Shown: positions 35,618 to 42,886 of the stretch, in pieces | Position numbering within the stretch: position 1 is the first letter of the stretch | Layout: each line of letters begins with the position of its first letter | Origin: CAIWHR01 sp963708855 | GTDB lineage: Bacteria; Pseudomonadota; Gammaproteobacteria; Burkholderiales; Casimicrobiaceae | NCBI GenBank assembly: GCA_963708855.1 | Contig: CAVPUM010000001.1 | Location: 1-64,000, forward strand | Direction of reading: 5' to 3' | DNA: 64,000 bases | Made by a program: the position numbers and the translations under genes | The notes under the pieces: generated by a model | What the model was told of the DNA's origin: nothing | Seen by the model: only the letters and a program-made list of their open reading frames with translations | Databases searched by the model: none

Positions 35618-36079
35618 ATGAGCCAGATCGCCGAGTTGCTGCCGACCGGGAACATCCTGCTCGATCTCGACGCGGGATCGAAATCCCGCCTGTTCGACGC
35701 GGTGGGCACGCTGTTCGAAACCAACCACGGCCTTTCCCGGCAGGTCGTCGTCGACAGTCTGCAGGCGCGCGAAAAGCTGGGCTCGACCGGCTTGGGGCAG
35801 GGCATTGCCATTCCCCACGGCCGCATCCGCGGCCTCCGCGAAGCACAGGGCGCTTTCGTCCGCCTCAAGTCGCCGATTCCCTTCGACGCCCCCGATGGCA
35901 AGCCCGTCGCCCAGGTGTTCGTTCTGCTCGTACCGGAGCAGGCGACCGAACAGCACCTGCAACTGCTCTCGGAGCTCGCGCAGATGTTTTCCGAAGCGCG
36001 TTTCCGCGACAGCCTCGCCGGCCCGACCGATGCCGCCGGATTGCGTGAGGTGTTCGAGCGATGGACACCCGCGCCGTGA
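35618..36079 (+). CDS. ptsN: Nitrogen-PTS enzyme IIA (PtsN)
   Basis: EIIA-Ntr regulator of 153 residues, phosphorylated on H67 in GIAIPHGRIRG. It does not transport sugar; in studied proteobacteria it regulates potassium handling and nitrogen/stress responses. Its 3' end overlaps hprK by 19 bases. The gap from hpf has no obvious promoter. Confidence 0.96.
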   Translation: MSQIAELLPTGNILLDLDAGSKSRLFDAVGTLFETNHGLSRQVVVDSLQAREKLGSTGLGQGIAIPHGRIRGLREAQGAFVRLKSPIPFDAPDGKPVAQVFVLLVPEQATEQHLQLLSELAQMFSEARFRDSLAGPTDAAGLREVFERWTPAP

Positions 36080-37038
36080 TTGCCGAAGCCGGCGTAGTGC
36101 GCCAGGTCAGCGTCGAGCGGATCTTCGCCGACAGCCAGGCCCGCCTCGGCCTGCACTGGGTCGCGGGACGGCAGGGCGGAAACCGCGTGCTGACCGGCGA
36201 GGCAGCCCTGAGGCCGACCATCGGGCAGGTCGGCCACATGAACTTCATCCATCCGTTCCGCATCCAGATCCTGGGCGCGGCCGAACTCGCCTACCTCCGT
36301 GCGCTCGCCGAAAGCGAGCTCTCGGCGTCGATCGACCGGCTCTTCACGGCCGAGCTCGTCGCGATCGTCGTCGCCAACGGCGAGGCGGTGCCGCCGCATC
36401 TGGCGGCGAAGTGCGACGCCAATCACATCGCGCTCTTCACGTCGACGCAGCCGTCGCCCCACTTGGTGGAGGTATTCCGGCTCTTCCTTTCGCGCGTGCT
36501 GGCCGAATCTACGACGCTGCACGGCGTGTTCCTCGACGTGCTCGAAATGGGTGTGCTCGTCACCGGGGCGTCGGCGATCGGCAAGAGCGAGCTCGCGCTC
36601 GAGCTCATCTCGCGCGGCAACGGGCTCATCGCCGACGACATCGTCGAAATCTATCGCATCTCGCCCGACACGCTCGAAGGCCGGTGCCCGGCGGTGCTCC
36701 GTGATTTTCTCGAGGTGCGCGGCATCGGCATCCTCAACATCCGCACGATCTTCGGCGAGACCGCCGTGCGCCCGCGCAAGCTGCTGAAGTTCATGGTTCA
36801 CCTCGAGGACCACAGCAACGAGGCGTTTTCCGAGCTGGACCGGCTGCAGGTGAACGCGACGTTCCAGGAAATCCTGGGCGTGCCCGTGCGCAAGGTGACG
36901 ATACCGGTCGCCGCCGGACGCAACCTTGCCGTGCTGGTCGAAGCCGCCGTGCGCAACTTCGTCCTGAACCAGCGCGGGATCGACAGCACGAAGGAGTTCA
37001 TCGACCGGCAGACGCAGCTGATGGAGGACGGCGGCTGA
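36061..37038 (+). CDS. hprK: HPr kinase/phosphorylase
   Basis: Bifunctional serine kinase/phosphorylase of HPr, 325 residues. N-terminal domain of unknown role, then Walker A as GASAIGKSE at residues 169-177, followed by LIADDIVEI and the HprK signature EVRGIGILNIRTIFG. The usual Walker A Gly-Asp-Ser-Gly is changed to Gly-Ala-Ser-Ala, which I recall from betaproteobacteria but cannot confirm. HPr itself is not in the window. Confidence 0.96.
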   Translation: MDTRAVIAEAGVVRQVSVERIFADSQARLGLHWVAGRQGGNRVLTGEAALRPTIGQVGHMNFIHPFRIQILGAAELAYLRALAESELSASIDRLFTAELVAIVVANGEAVPPHLAAKCDANHIALFTSTQPSPHLVEVFRLFLSRVLAESTTLHGVFLDVLEMGVLVTGASAIGKSELALELISRGNGLIADDIVEIYRISPDTLEGRCPAVLRDFLEVRGIGILNIRTIFGETAVRPRKLLKFMVHLEDHSNEAFSELDRLQVNATFQEILGVPVRKVTIPVAAGRNLAVLVEAAVRNFVLNQRGIDSTKEFIDRQTQLMEDGG

Positions 37039-37063
37039 CGCCCTCCGGTGCCGGCACACGGCG

Positions 37064-37900
37064 ATGGATCTCCTGCTGCTCGGCGGCGTGTCCGGCTCCG
37101 GCAAGAGCGTCGCGCTCGGCGCGCTCGAGGACTGCGGCTATTACGCCGTCAACAACCTGCCGCTTCCCCTCGTTGCCGCGACCGCCCGGTATCTCGCGAA
37201 CGCCGGCCGCGATCGCGTGGCGATCGCGCTCGACGTCAAGACGGCGCCCGGCCTGGACGGCCTGGCCGACACGATCGCGAGCCTGCGCGCGCTCGCCTGG
37301 AGCGTGCGCTTCCTCTATCTCGACGCCAAGACGGAAACGCTGGTCAAGCGCTTCGCCGAGACGCGCAGGCGCCACCCGTTCTCGAGCGATGCGCGAACGC
37401 TGACCGAGGCGATCGACTACGAGCGCGGGCTGCTGGCCGAGGTGCGGCCGCTCGGCTTCGCCTTCGACACGAGCGAGTTGCCGGCGGCCGCGCTGCGCTC
37501 GTGGATCAAGGACTTCGTCAGCGTCGACGCGAGCAAGCTGACGCTGCTCCTGGAGTCGTTCGGCTTCAAGCACGGCGTGCCGCTGGACGCGGACCTGGTG
37601 TTCGATGTCCGCTGCCTCGCCAACCCCCACTACGAGCCCGCGCTGCAACCTCTCACCGGCCGCGACCCGCCGGTGATCGCGTTCCTGGAAAAGGAGCCCG
37701 CCGTCGAACGCATGTACGGCGACATCCAGCGCTTCGTCGGATCCTGGCTCCCCGATTACGCCCGCGACAACCGCAACTACCTCACCGTCGCGATCGGGTG
37801 CACGGGGGGAAGGCACCGTTCCGTCTACCTGGTCGAGCGGCTGGCCAGGGCGTTCGCGGCGCACCATCAGGTCCTCATCCGGCACCGGGAACTCGGCTGA
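37064..37900 (+). CDS. rapZ: RNase adapter protein RapZ
   Basis: P-loop protein of 278 residues. In enterobacteria it binds sRNAs and RNase E to control glucosamine-6-phosphate synthase; in betaproteobacteria its target is unknown. Walker A GVSGSGKSVAL at the N-terminus, YYAVNNLPLPL, and the C-terminal IGCTGGRHRSVYLVE phosphatase-like loop are diagnostic. It follows hprK by 25 bases. Confidence 0.97.
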   Translation: MDLLLLGGVSGSGKSVALGALEDCGYYAVNNLPLPLVAATARYLANAGRDRVAIALDVKTAPGLDGLADTIASLRALAWSVRFLYLDAKTETLVKRFAETRRRHPFSSDARTLTEAIDYERGLLAEVRPLGFAFDTSELPAAALRSWIKDFVSVDASKLTLLLESFGFKHGVPLDADLVFDVRCLANPHYEPALQPLTGRDPPVIAFLEKEPAVERMYGDIQRFVGSWLPDYARDNRNYLTVAIGCTGGRHRSVYLVERLARAFAAHHQVLIRHRELG

Positions 37901-37905
37901 CCCGC

Positions 37906-37911
37906 TAGAAT
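37906..37911 (+). promoter_or_regulatory. -10-like box immediately before ubiX
   Basis: TAGAAT ends six bases before the ubiX ATG, which would place the transcription start on the A of the start codon. No -35 match. Possible leaderless start, or a chance match. Confidence 0.25.
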
Positions 37912-37917
37912 GCGCGG

Positions 37918-38541
37918 ATGGCCGCGCCGCAGACGATAACGCTCGCCTTTACCGGCGCGTCGGGCCTCGCCTACGGGCTCCGCTTGCTCGAATGCCTGCT
38001 GGCGGCCGATCGCCGCGTCTTTCTGCTCTACTCGGCGGCGGCGCAGGTGGTCGCCAAACAGGAATGCGATCTCGTGCTTCCCGCACAGCCGCGCGAGGCG
38101 ACGCGCTTCTTCACCGAACGCCATGGCGCGCGCGCAGGCCAGCTCACGGTGTTCGGGCGCGAGGACTGGATGGCGCCCGTCGCCTCGGGCTCGAATCCCG
38201 CCGACGCAATGGCGATATGCCCCTGCACCATGGGCACGCTCGCCGCAGTCGCCTGCGGCCTCGCCGACAACCTGATCACGCGCGCCGCCGACGTCATGCT
38301 GAAGGAGCGCCGGCCGCTCGTGCTGGTGCCGCGCGAGACGCCGCTTTCGGCGATTCACCTCGAGAACATGCTGAAACTCGCGCGCGCCGGCGCGGTGATC
38401 CTCCCCCCGGCACCGGGCTTCTACTGCCTGCCGCAATCGGTCGCGGACCTCGTCGACTTCGTCGTCGCCCGCACGCTCGACCAGCTCGGCGTCCCGCACG
38501 CTCTCGGTCCGCGCTGGGGAGACGAGCGCACGCGTTCGTGA
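37918..38541 (+). CDS. ubiX: Flavin prenyltransferase UbiX
   Basis: Makes prenylated FMN for the UbiD decarboxylase in ubiquinone synthesis; 207 residues. FMN-binding opening LAFTGASGLAYGLRLLE, then GSNPADAMAICPCTMGTLAA and the LVPRETPLSAIHLENMLKLA segment contacting phosphate and prenyl groups. It follows rapZ by 17 bases and may be cotranscribed or have its own start (box at 37906). Confidence 0.96.
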   Translation: MAAPQTITLAFTGASGLAYGLRLLECLLAADRRVFLLYSAAAQVVAKQECDLVLPAQPREATRFFTERHGARAGQLTVFGREDWMAPVASGSNPADAMAICPCTMGTLAAVACGLADNLITRAADVMLKERRPLVLVPRETPLSAIHLENMLKLARAGAVILPPAPGFYCLPQSVADLVDFVVARTLDQLGVPHALGPRWGDERTRS

Positions 38542-38577
38542 AGCAGCGGATCCGCTGTGCGCTGCGACGCGGGCGGC

Positions 38578-38583
38578 TACAAT
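38578..38583 (+). promoter_or_regulatory. -10 element for yebC
   Basis: TACAAT about 36 bases before the yebC ATG, in the 78-base gap after ubiX. -35 not clear. Confidence 0.4.
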
Positions 38584-38619
38584 TGCGGATTCGGCAAGCG
38601 CGAACCAACGGGAGCGACC

Positions 38620-39360
38620 ATGGCTGGCCACAGCAAATGGGCGAACATCAAGCACAAGAAGGCGGCCACCGACGCCAAACGGGGCAAGATCTTCACGCGC
38701 CTCATCCGGGAAATCACGGTCGCCGCCAGGATGGGAGGCGGCGATCCGGCGATGAATCCCCGGCTTCGGCTCGCGATCGACAAGGCGATGGACCAGAACA
38801 TGCCGAAGGACACGATCGAGCGCGCCGCCAAGCGCGGATCGGGCGAGCTCGAGGGCATCGACTACGAAGAGATCCGCTACGAAGGTTACGGCATCAACGG
38901 CGCCGCGGTGATCGTCGACTGCATGACCGACAACCGGACGCGCACCGTCGCCGACGTGCGGCACGCCTTCTCCAAGCACGGCGGCAACCTCGGCACCGAC
39001 GGCTCCGTCGCTTTCCTGTTTACGCATTGCGGCCAGCTGGTGTTCGCGCCCGGCACCGACGAGAACGCGCTGATGGAGGCGGCGCTCGAGGCCGGTGCCG
39101 ACGACGTCATCACCAATGACGACGGCAGCATCGAGGTGATCACCGGGCCCTATGCCTTCGCGGCGGCAAAGGACGCGCTCGCGCAGGCGGGGTTCAAGCC
39201 GGAATTCGCCGAGATCACGATGAAGCCGGCCACGGACGTCGAACTCGAAGGTGACGAAGCGGTGCGCATGCAGAAGCTCATCGATGCGCTCGAATCGCTC
39301 GATGACGTGCAGGACGTGCATACCAACGCCGTCCTCGAAGAGCAGGAATCCGGCAGATGA
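38620..39360 (+). CDS. yebC: YebC/PmpR-family regulatory protein
   Basis: TACO1-like protein of 246 residues, linked to transcription control and, more recently, relief of ribosome stalling at proline runs. Start MAGHSKWANIKHKKAATDAKR is diagnostic, with EGYGINGAAVIVDCMTDN and GGNLGTDGSVAFLF. The ATG at 38620 follows GGAG. It is usually upstream of ruvC, as here, but three tandem family A units separate them. The stop TGA overlaps the ATG of the first repeat ORF. Confidence 0.96.
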   Translation: MAGHSKWANIKHKKAATDAKRGKIFTRLIREITVAARMGGGDPAMNPRLRLAIDKAMDQNMPKDTIERAAKRGSGELEGIDYEEIRYEGYGINGAAVIVDCMTDNRTRTVADVRHAFSKHGGNLGTDGSVAFLFTHCGQLVFAPGTDENALMEAALEAGADDVITNDDGSIEVITGPYAFAAAKDALAQAGFKPEFAEITMKPATDVELEGDEAVRMQKLIDALESLDDVQDVHTNAVLEEQESGR

Positions 39361-39599
39361 ACGGCCCCCACGCTCACTTCGTTCGCTACCCCCGCGGGGG
39401 AGCTCAGTGCCTTTCGGGCGGCCGGGCAGGCAGATGAACGGCCCCCACGCTCACTTCGTTCGCTGCCCCCCGCGGGGGCGCTCAGTGCCTTTCGGGCGGC
39501 CGGGCAGGCAGATGAACGGCCCCCACGCTCACTTCGTTCGCTGCCCCCCGCGGGGCGCTCAGTGCCTTTCGGGCGGCCGGGCAGGCACTGAGTCCGCGC
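39361..39599 (+). repeat. Family A linker repeat, yebC-ruvC gap (three tandem units)
   Basis: The units begin at 39357, 39434 and 39512 (periods 77 and 78), each opening ATGAACGGCCCCCACGCTCA. Unit 1 is an ORF of 26 codons whose stop overlaps the next ATG (ATGA). Units 2 and 3 are read as one frame to 39607, past the ruvC GTG at 39600. Only the last unit keeps the full terminal stem CTCAGTGCC/GGCACTGAG. At the internal junctions the 3' arm is cut to GGCA, matching the end of yebC. Confidence 0.9.
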
Positions 39600-40139
39600 G
39601 TGGATAGCGCGACCGTCGTCCGCCGGATTCTCGGCATCGACCCCGGGCTGCGGGCGACGGGATTCGGTGTCATCACGGTGGACGGCAGCCGGCTCGCCTA
39701 CGTGACCTGCGGCTGCATCCGGAGCGGCGACGGCGAGCTTCCGGCGCGCCTGCGCGTGATAGTCACCGATCTCGCGGAAGTGATCGCGCGGCACCGGCCG
39801 ACGGAAGTCGCCATCGAGAAGGTGTTCGTCAACGTCAACCCGCAGTCCACACTGCTCCTGGGCCAGGCACGCGGTGCGGCGATTTCGGCAGCGGTGCTGG
39901 CCGAACTGCCGGTCATCGAGTACACGGCATTGCAGGTGAAGCAGGCGGTCGTCGGCCACGGCAAGGCGGCGAAAGAGCAGGTCGCGGACATGGTGCGCCG
40001 GCTGCTCGATCTGCCCCGCGCGCCTTCACCGGACGCTGCCGATGCACTGGCCTGCGCCATCGCGCACGCTCACGGCGGACAAGGTCTCGGCGGCCTCGCC
40101 AAGACCGGCTACCGGGTCCGCCGCGGCCGGCTTGTCTGA
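39600..40139 (+). CDS. ruvC: Holliday-junction resolvase RuvC
   Basis: Crossover-junction endonuclease of 179 residues that cuts RuvAB-bound four-way junctions. RNase-H-like fold with acidic residues in GIDPGLRATGFG, AIEKVFVNVNPQS and PDAADALACAIAHAH. GTG start at 39600. It is flanked on both sides by triple family A arrays and separated from ruvA by a HAD gene. Confidence 0.96.
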   Translation: MDSATVVRRILGIDPGLRATGFGVITVDGSRLAYVTCGCIRSGDGELPARLRVIVTDLAEVIARHRPTEVAIEKVFVNVNPQSTLLLGQARGAAISAAVLAELPVIEYTALQVKQAVVGHGKAAKEQVADMVRRLLDLPRAPSPDAADALACAIAHAHGGQGLGGLAKTGYRVRRGRLV

Positions 40140-40376
40140 CATGGACAGCCCCCACGCTCACCGCGTTCGCTGCCCCCCGCGGGGGCGATCAGCGTCCTTC
40201 GGGCGGCCGGGCGGACGGATGGACAGCCCCCACGCTCACTGTGTTCGCTGCCCCCCGCGGGGGCGATCAGCGTCCTTCGGGCGGCCGGGCGGACGGATGG
40301 ACAGCCCCCACGCTCACTGTGTTCGCTGCCCCCCGCGGGGGCGATCAGCGTCCTTCGGGCGGCCGGGCGGACGCTG
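40140..40376 (+). repeat. Family A linker repeat, ruvC-HAD gap (three tandem units)
   Basis: Units start at 40141, 40219 and 40297 (period 78). A single ORF of exactly 78 codons (3 x 26) begins one base after the ruvC stop. It ends at a TGA (40375-40377) that shares its last base with the ATG of the HAD gene (TGATG). The repeated peptide begins MDSPHAH and contains VRCPPRGRSASFGRPGGR. The terminal stem is ATCAGCGTCC/GGACGCTGAT, perfect. Confidence 0.9.
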
Positions 40377-41057
40377 ATGCCCTCACCGCGCCCCGTCCGC
40401 CGTCCCGCTGCGGTGATCTTCGACATGGACGGGCTGATGCTCGACACGGAGCCGCTCGCCGCTCGCGCATGGGGTAACGCGGCGGCGGCACTGGGCGTCG
40501 ATTTCGACATGACGCTGGCGCAGGCGATGGTCGGGCGCAACTTCGTCGACTGCGCTGCCATGGTCCGCGCGCGCTACGGCGCCGGGTATCCGGTGGACGC
40601 GCTGCTCGCCCGCTGGCACGCGACGTACGACGACATCGTCTCGCGCGAGGGCCTCGCGCTGAAGCCGGGCCTCGAGGAACTGCTCGCGTGGCTCGAGGGA
40701 CATGCCGTGCCCCGCGCCGTGGCGACGTCGACCCGTCGCGCGCGCGCAACCAGCAAGCTCTCCCGCACGTCCCTGCTGCCGCGCTTCCACGAGCTCGTCG
40801 GCGGTGACGAAGTCCCGCTCGGCAAGCCGGCGCCGGACATCTACCTCGAGGCGGCGCGCCGGCTCGGCGCAAGTGCCGGCGCGTGCCTGGTGCTGGAGGA
40901 CTCGGAGCCCGGCGTGCGCGCCGCCCTCGCCGCCGGAATGATGCCGATCATGGTGCCGGACTCGCACCCGCCGTCCGCGGACCTCATCGCGATCGAGTTG
41001 TTCGTGCTGCCGACGCTCCACGAAGTGCTGCGGCACCTGGCGGCGTTGCCGGAGTGA
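40377..41057 (+). CDS. HAD-superfamily phosphatase/phosphoglucomutase-like
   Basis: HAD hydrolase subfamily IA of 226 residues. Motif I FDMDGLMLDTE (residues 15-25), an alpha cap, motif II VATSTRRAR (T/S), Lys in GKPAPDIYLEAA, and motif IV LVLEDSEPGVRAA. The EDSEPG form with this cap resembles beta-phosphoglucomutase and sugar-phosphate phosphatases. Substrate not predictable. Its ATG overlaps the stop of the repeat ORF upstream. Confidence 0.92.
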   Translation: MPSPRPVRRPAAVIFDMDGLMLDTEPLAARAWGNAAAALGVDFDMTLAQAMVGRNFVDCAAMVRARYGAGYPVDALLARWHATYDDIVSREGLALKPGLEELLAWLEGHAVPRAVATSTRRARATSKLSRTSLLPRFHELVGGDEVPLGKPAPDIYLEAARRLGASAGACLVLEDSEPGVRAALAAGMMPIMVPDSHPPSADLIAIELFVLPTLHEVLRHLAALPE

Positions 41058-41112
41058 TGGCCCGATGCAGAGTGCGCATCGCGCCACACGATCCGAATCG
41101 TCCGGCGCTCGC

Positions 41113-41146
41113 CGCGCGATGCAATCACGCGTGCGATAATCGCGCG
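41113..41146. promoter_or_regulatory. ruvA promoter region with inverted repeat around the -10 box
   Basis: GATAAT at 41135-41140 is a plausible -10 for ruvAB, 23 bases before the ATG. It overlaps the right arm of an eight-base inverted repeat, CGCGCGAT (41113-41120) and ATCGCGCG (41139-41146), 18 bases apart. This could be an operator, but the spacing and GC content do not resemble a LexA box. Confidence 0.35.
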
Positions 41147-41163
41147 AACGGATTGCACGCCCC

Positions 41164-41745
41164 ATGATCGGTCGCCTCACCGGAATCCTCGTCGAGAAGA
41201 ACCCGCCGCAGCTGCTGCTCGACGTGCAGGGCGTCGCCTACGAGGTCGACGTCCCGATGAGCACGTTCTACAACCTTCCGGCGACCGGCGAGCGCATTGT
41301 CCTGTTCACCCATCTCGTCGTGCGCGAAGACGCGCATCTGCTCTTCGGCTTCGGCACCGAGCACGAGCGGCGCGCCTTCCGCCAGCTCGTGAAGATCAGC
41401 GGGGTTGGCGCGCGGACCGCGCTGTCGGTGCTGTCCGGCCTGTCCGTCGCCGAGCTCGCCCATGCCGTGACGATGCAGGATGCCGGCCGGCTCACCAGGA
41501 TCCCCGGCATCGGCAAGAAAACCGCCGAGCGGCTGCTGCTCGAACTCAAGGACAAGCTCGGCGTCGACGTCACCACGTCCGTGGGCGTTCACCGCGCACC
41601 GCCGGCGTCGGCCGACATCCTCAACGCGCTTCTGGCCCTGGGCTACAGCGACAGGGAGGCGGTTGCTACCGTCAAGCACCTGCCCGAAGGCCTCGCGGTC
41701 GGCGATGGCATCCGGCAGGCGCTGAAGCTGCTCGCCAAGGTATAG
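41164..41745 (+). CDS. ruvA: Holliday-junction helicase subunit RuvA
   Basis: DNA-binding tetramer of the branch-migration complex, 193 residues. OB-fold start MIGRLTGILVEKNPP, two helix-hairpin-helix motifs (KISGVGARTALSVLSGL and RIPGIGKKTAERLLLEL), and the C-terminal RuvB-contacting domain from about residue 145. It precedes ruvB by nine bases. Confidence 0.98.
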   Translation: MIGRLTGILVEKNPPQLLLDVQGVAYEVDVPMSTFYNLPATGERIVLFTHLVVREDAHLLFGFGTEHERRAFRQLVKISGVGARTALSVLSGLSVAELAHAVTMQDAGRLTRIPGIGKKTAERLLLELKDKLGVDVTTSVGVHRAPPASADILNALLALGYSDREAVATVKHLPEGLAVGDGIRQALKLLAKV

Positions 41746-41754
41746 CCGGAATAC

Positions 41755-42813
41755 ATGGCCATCGAAAGCGACGAACTCAACCGCCTCGTCACGGCAAAGG
41801 TGGCCGGCGTGCAGGAGGAGGTCGTCGAGCGCGCACTGCGCCCTCGCCTGCTCGACGAGTACGTCGGGCAGGAGAAGATTCGCGGCCAGCTTTCGATCTT
41901 CATCGAGGCGGCGAGGAAGCGCAAGGAGTCGCTCGACCACGTGCTGCTGTTCGGCCCGCCGGGGCTCGGCAAGACCACGCTGTCGCACATCATCGCGCAC
42001 GAGCTCGGCGTGAACCTGCGCCAGACGTCGGGTCCAGTGCTCGAGCGCGCCGGCGACCTCGCGGCGCTGCTCACCAACCTCGAGCCGCACGACGTGCTCT
42101 TCATCGACGAGATCCACCGTCTCTCCCCGGTGGTCGAGGAGATCCTGTATCCGGCGCTCGAGGATTTCCAGATCGACATCATGATCGGCGAGGGGCCGGC
42201 CGCGCGCAGCGTCAAGCTCGACCTCCCGCCGTTCACGCTGGTCGGCGCCACGACACGCGCGGGCATGCTCACGAACCCGCTGCGCGACCGTTTCGGCATC
42301 GTCGCCCGGCTGGAGTTCTACAGTCCGGCGGAATTGACCAGGATCGTCACACGCTCCGCGGGGCTGCTCAAGATCACGCTCGACGCGCAGGGCGCGCTGG
42401 AGATCGCGCGCCGCTCGCGCGGCACCCCGCGCATCGTCAACCGGTTGCTGCGGCGCGTGCGCGACTTCGCCGAAGTGCGCGCGGACGGTGCCATCACCCG
42501 CGCCGTCGCCGACGACGCGCTCGCGATGCTGGACGTCGACGCCTCCGGGCTCGACGTGATGGACCGCAAGCTTCTGCGCACGGTACTCGACAAGTTCGCC
42601 GGCGGCCCCGTTGGCGTGGAAAACCTCGCGGCGGCCATCGGTGAGGAGCGGGACACGATCGAGGACGTGCTGGAGCCGTTCCTCATCCAGCAGGGCTTCC
42701 TGCAGCGCACCTCCCGCGGCAGAATCGCCACCGCGCTGGCGTACCGTCATTTCGGGCTCACGCCGACACCCGGCACCGCTGCCGGCCTCTTCGCGGACGG
42801 GGGCGCCGCTTGA
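41755..42813 (+). CDS. ruvB: Holliday-junction helicase subunit RuvB
   Basis: AAA+ motor of branch migration, 352 residues. Walker A GPPGLGKTTLSHI, Walker B FIDEIHRLSPVVEE, sensor region GATTRAGMLTNPLRDRFGI, and a C-terminal winged helix (IEDVLEPFLIQQGFLQRTSRGR). The usual TSGP motif is present (RQTSGPVLERAGDL). A family B linker follows. Confidence 0.98.
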   Translation: MAIESDELNRLVTAKVAGVQEEVVERALRPRLLDEYVGQEKIRGQLSIFIEAARKRKESLDHVLLFGPPGLGKTTLSHIIAHELGVNLRQTSGPVLERAGDLAALLTNLEPHDVLFIDEIHRLSPVVEEILYPALEDFQIDIMIGEGPAARSVKLDLPPFTLVGATTRAGMLTNPLRDRFGIVARLEFYSPAELTRIVTRSAGLLKITLDAQGALEIARRSRGTPRIVNRLLRRVRDFAEVRADGAITRAVADDALAMLDVDASGLDVMDRKLLRTVLDKFAGGPVGVENLAAAIGEERDTIEDVLEPFLIQQGFLQRTSRGRIATALAYRHFGLTPTPGTAAGLFADGGAA

Positions 42814-42886
42814 GCGCCGCCGGGCCGTCCCAAGGCGCGAATAGGTCCCTTTCGGAGGGAAGGCGCGCAGCGCCAAGGGTGCGCCA
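42814..42886 (+). repeat. Family B linker repeat, ruvB-ybgC gap
   Basis: A 26-codon ORF can be read from the TTG overlapping the ruvB stop (42810) to a TGA overlapping the ybgC ATG (42888-42890). The peptide starts SAAGPSQG after the initiator and ends RRAAPRVRQ. The core GGCGCGCAGCGCC forms a hairpin (GGCGC-GCA-GCGCC), and GTCCCTTTCGGAGGGA is a second one. Shared features with the hisG-hisD and murA-queF gaps define family B. Confidence 0.75.

Noticed and set aside
39357..40377. CRISPR array
   Set aside because: The tandem units are about 78 bases with no variable spacers, carry an open frame and have no cas genes nearby.
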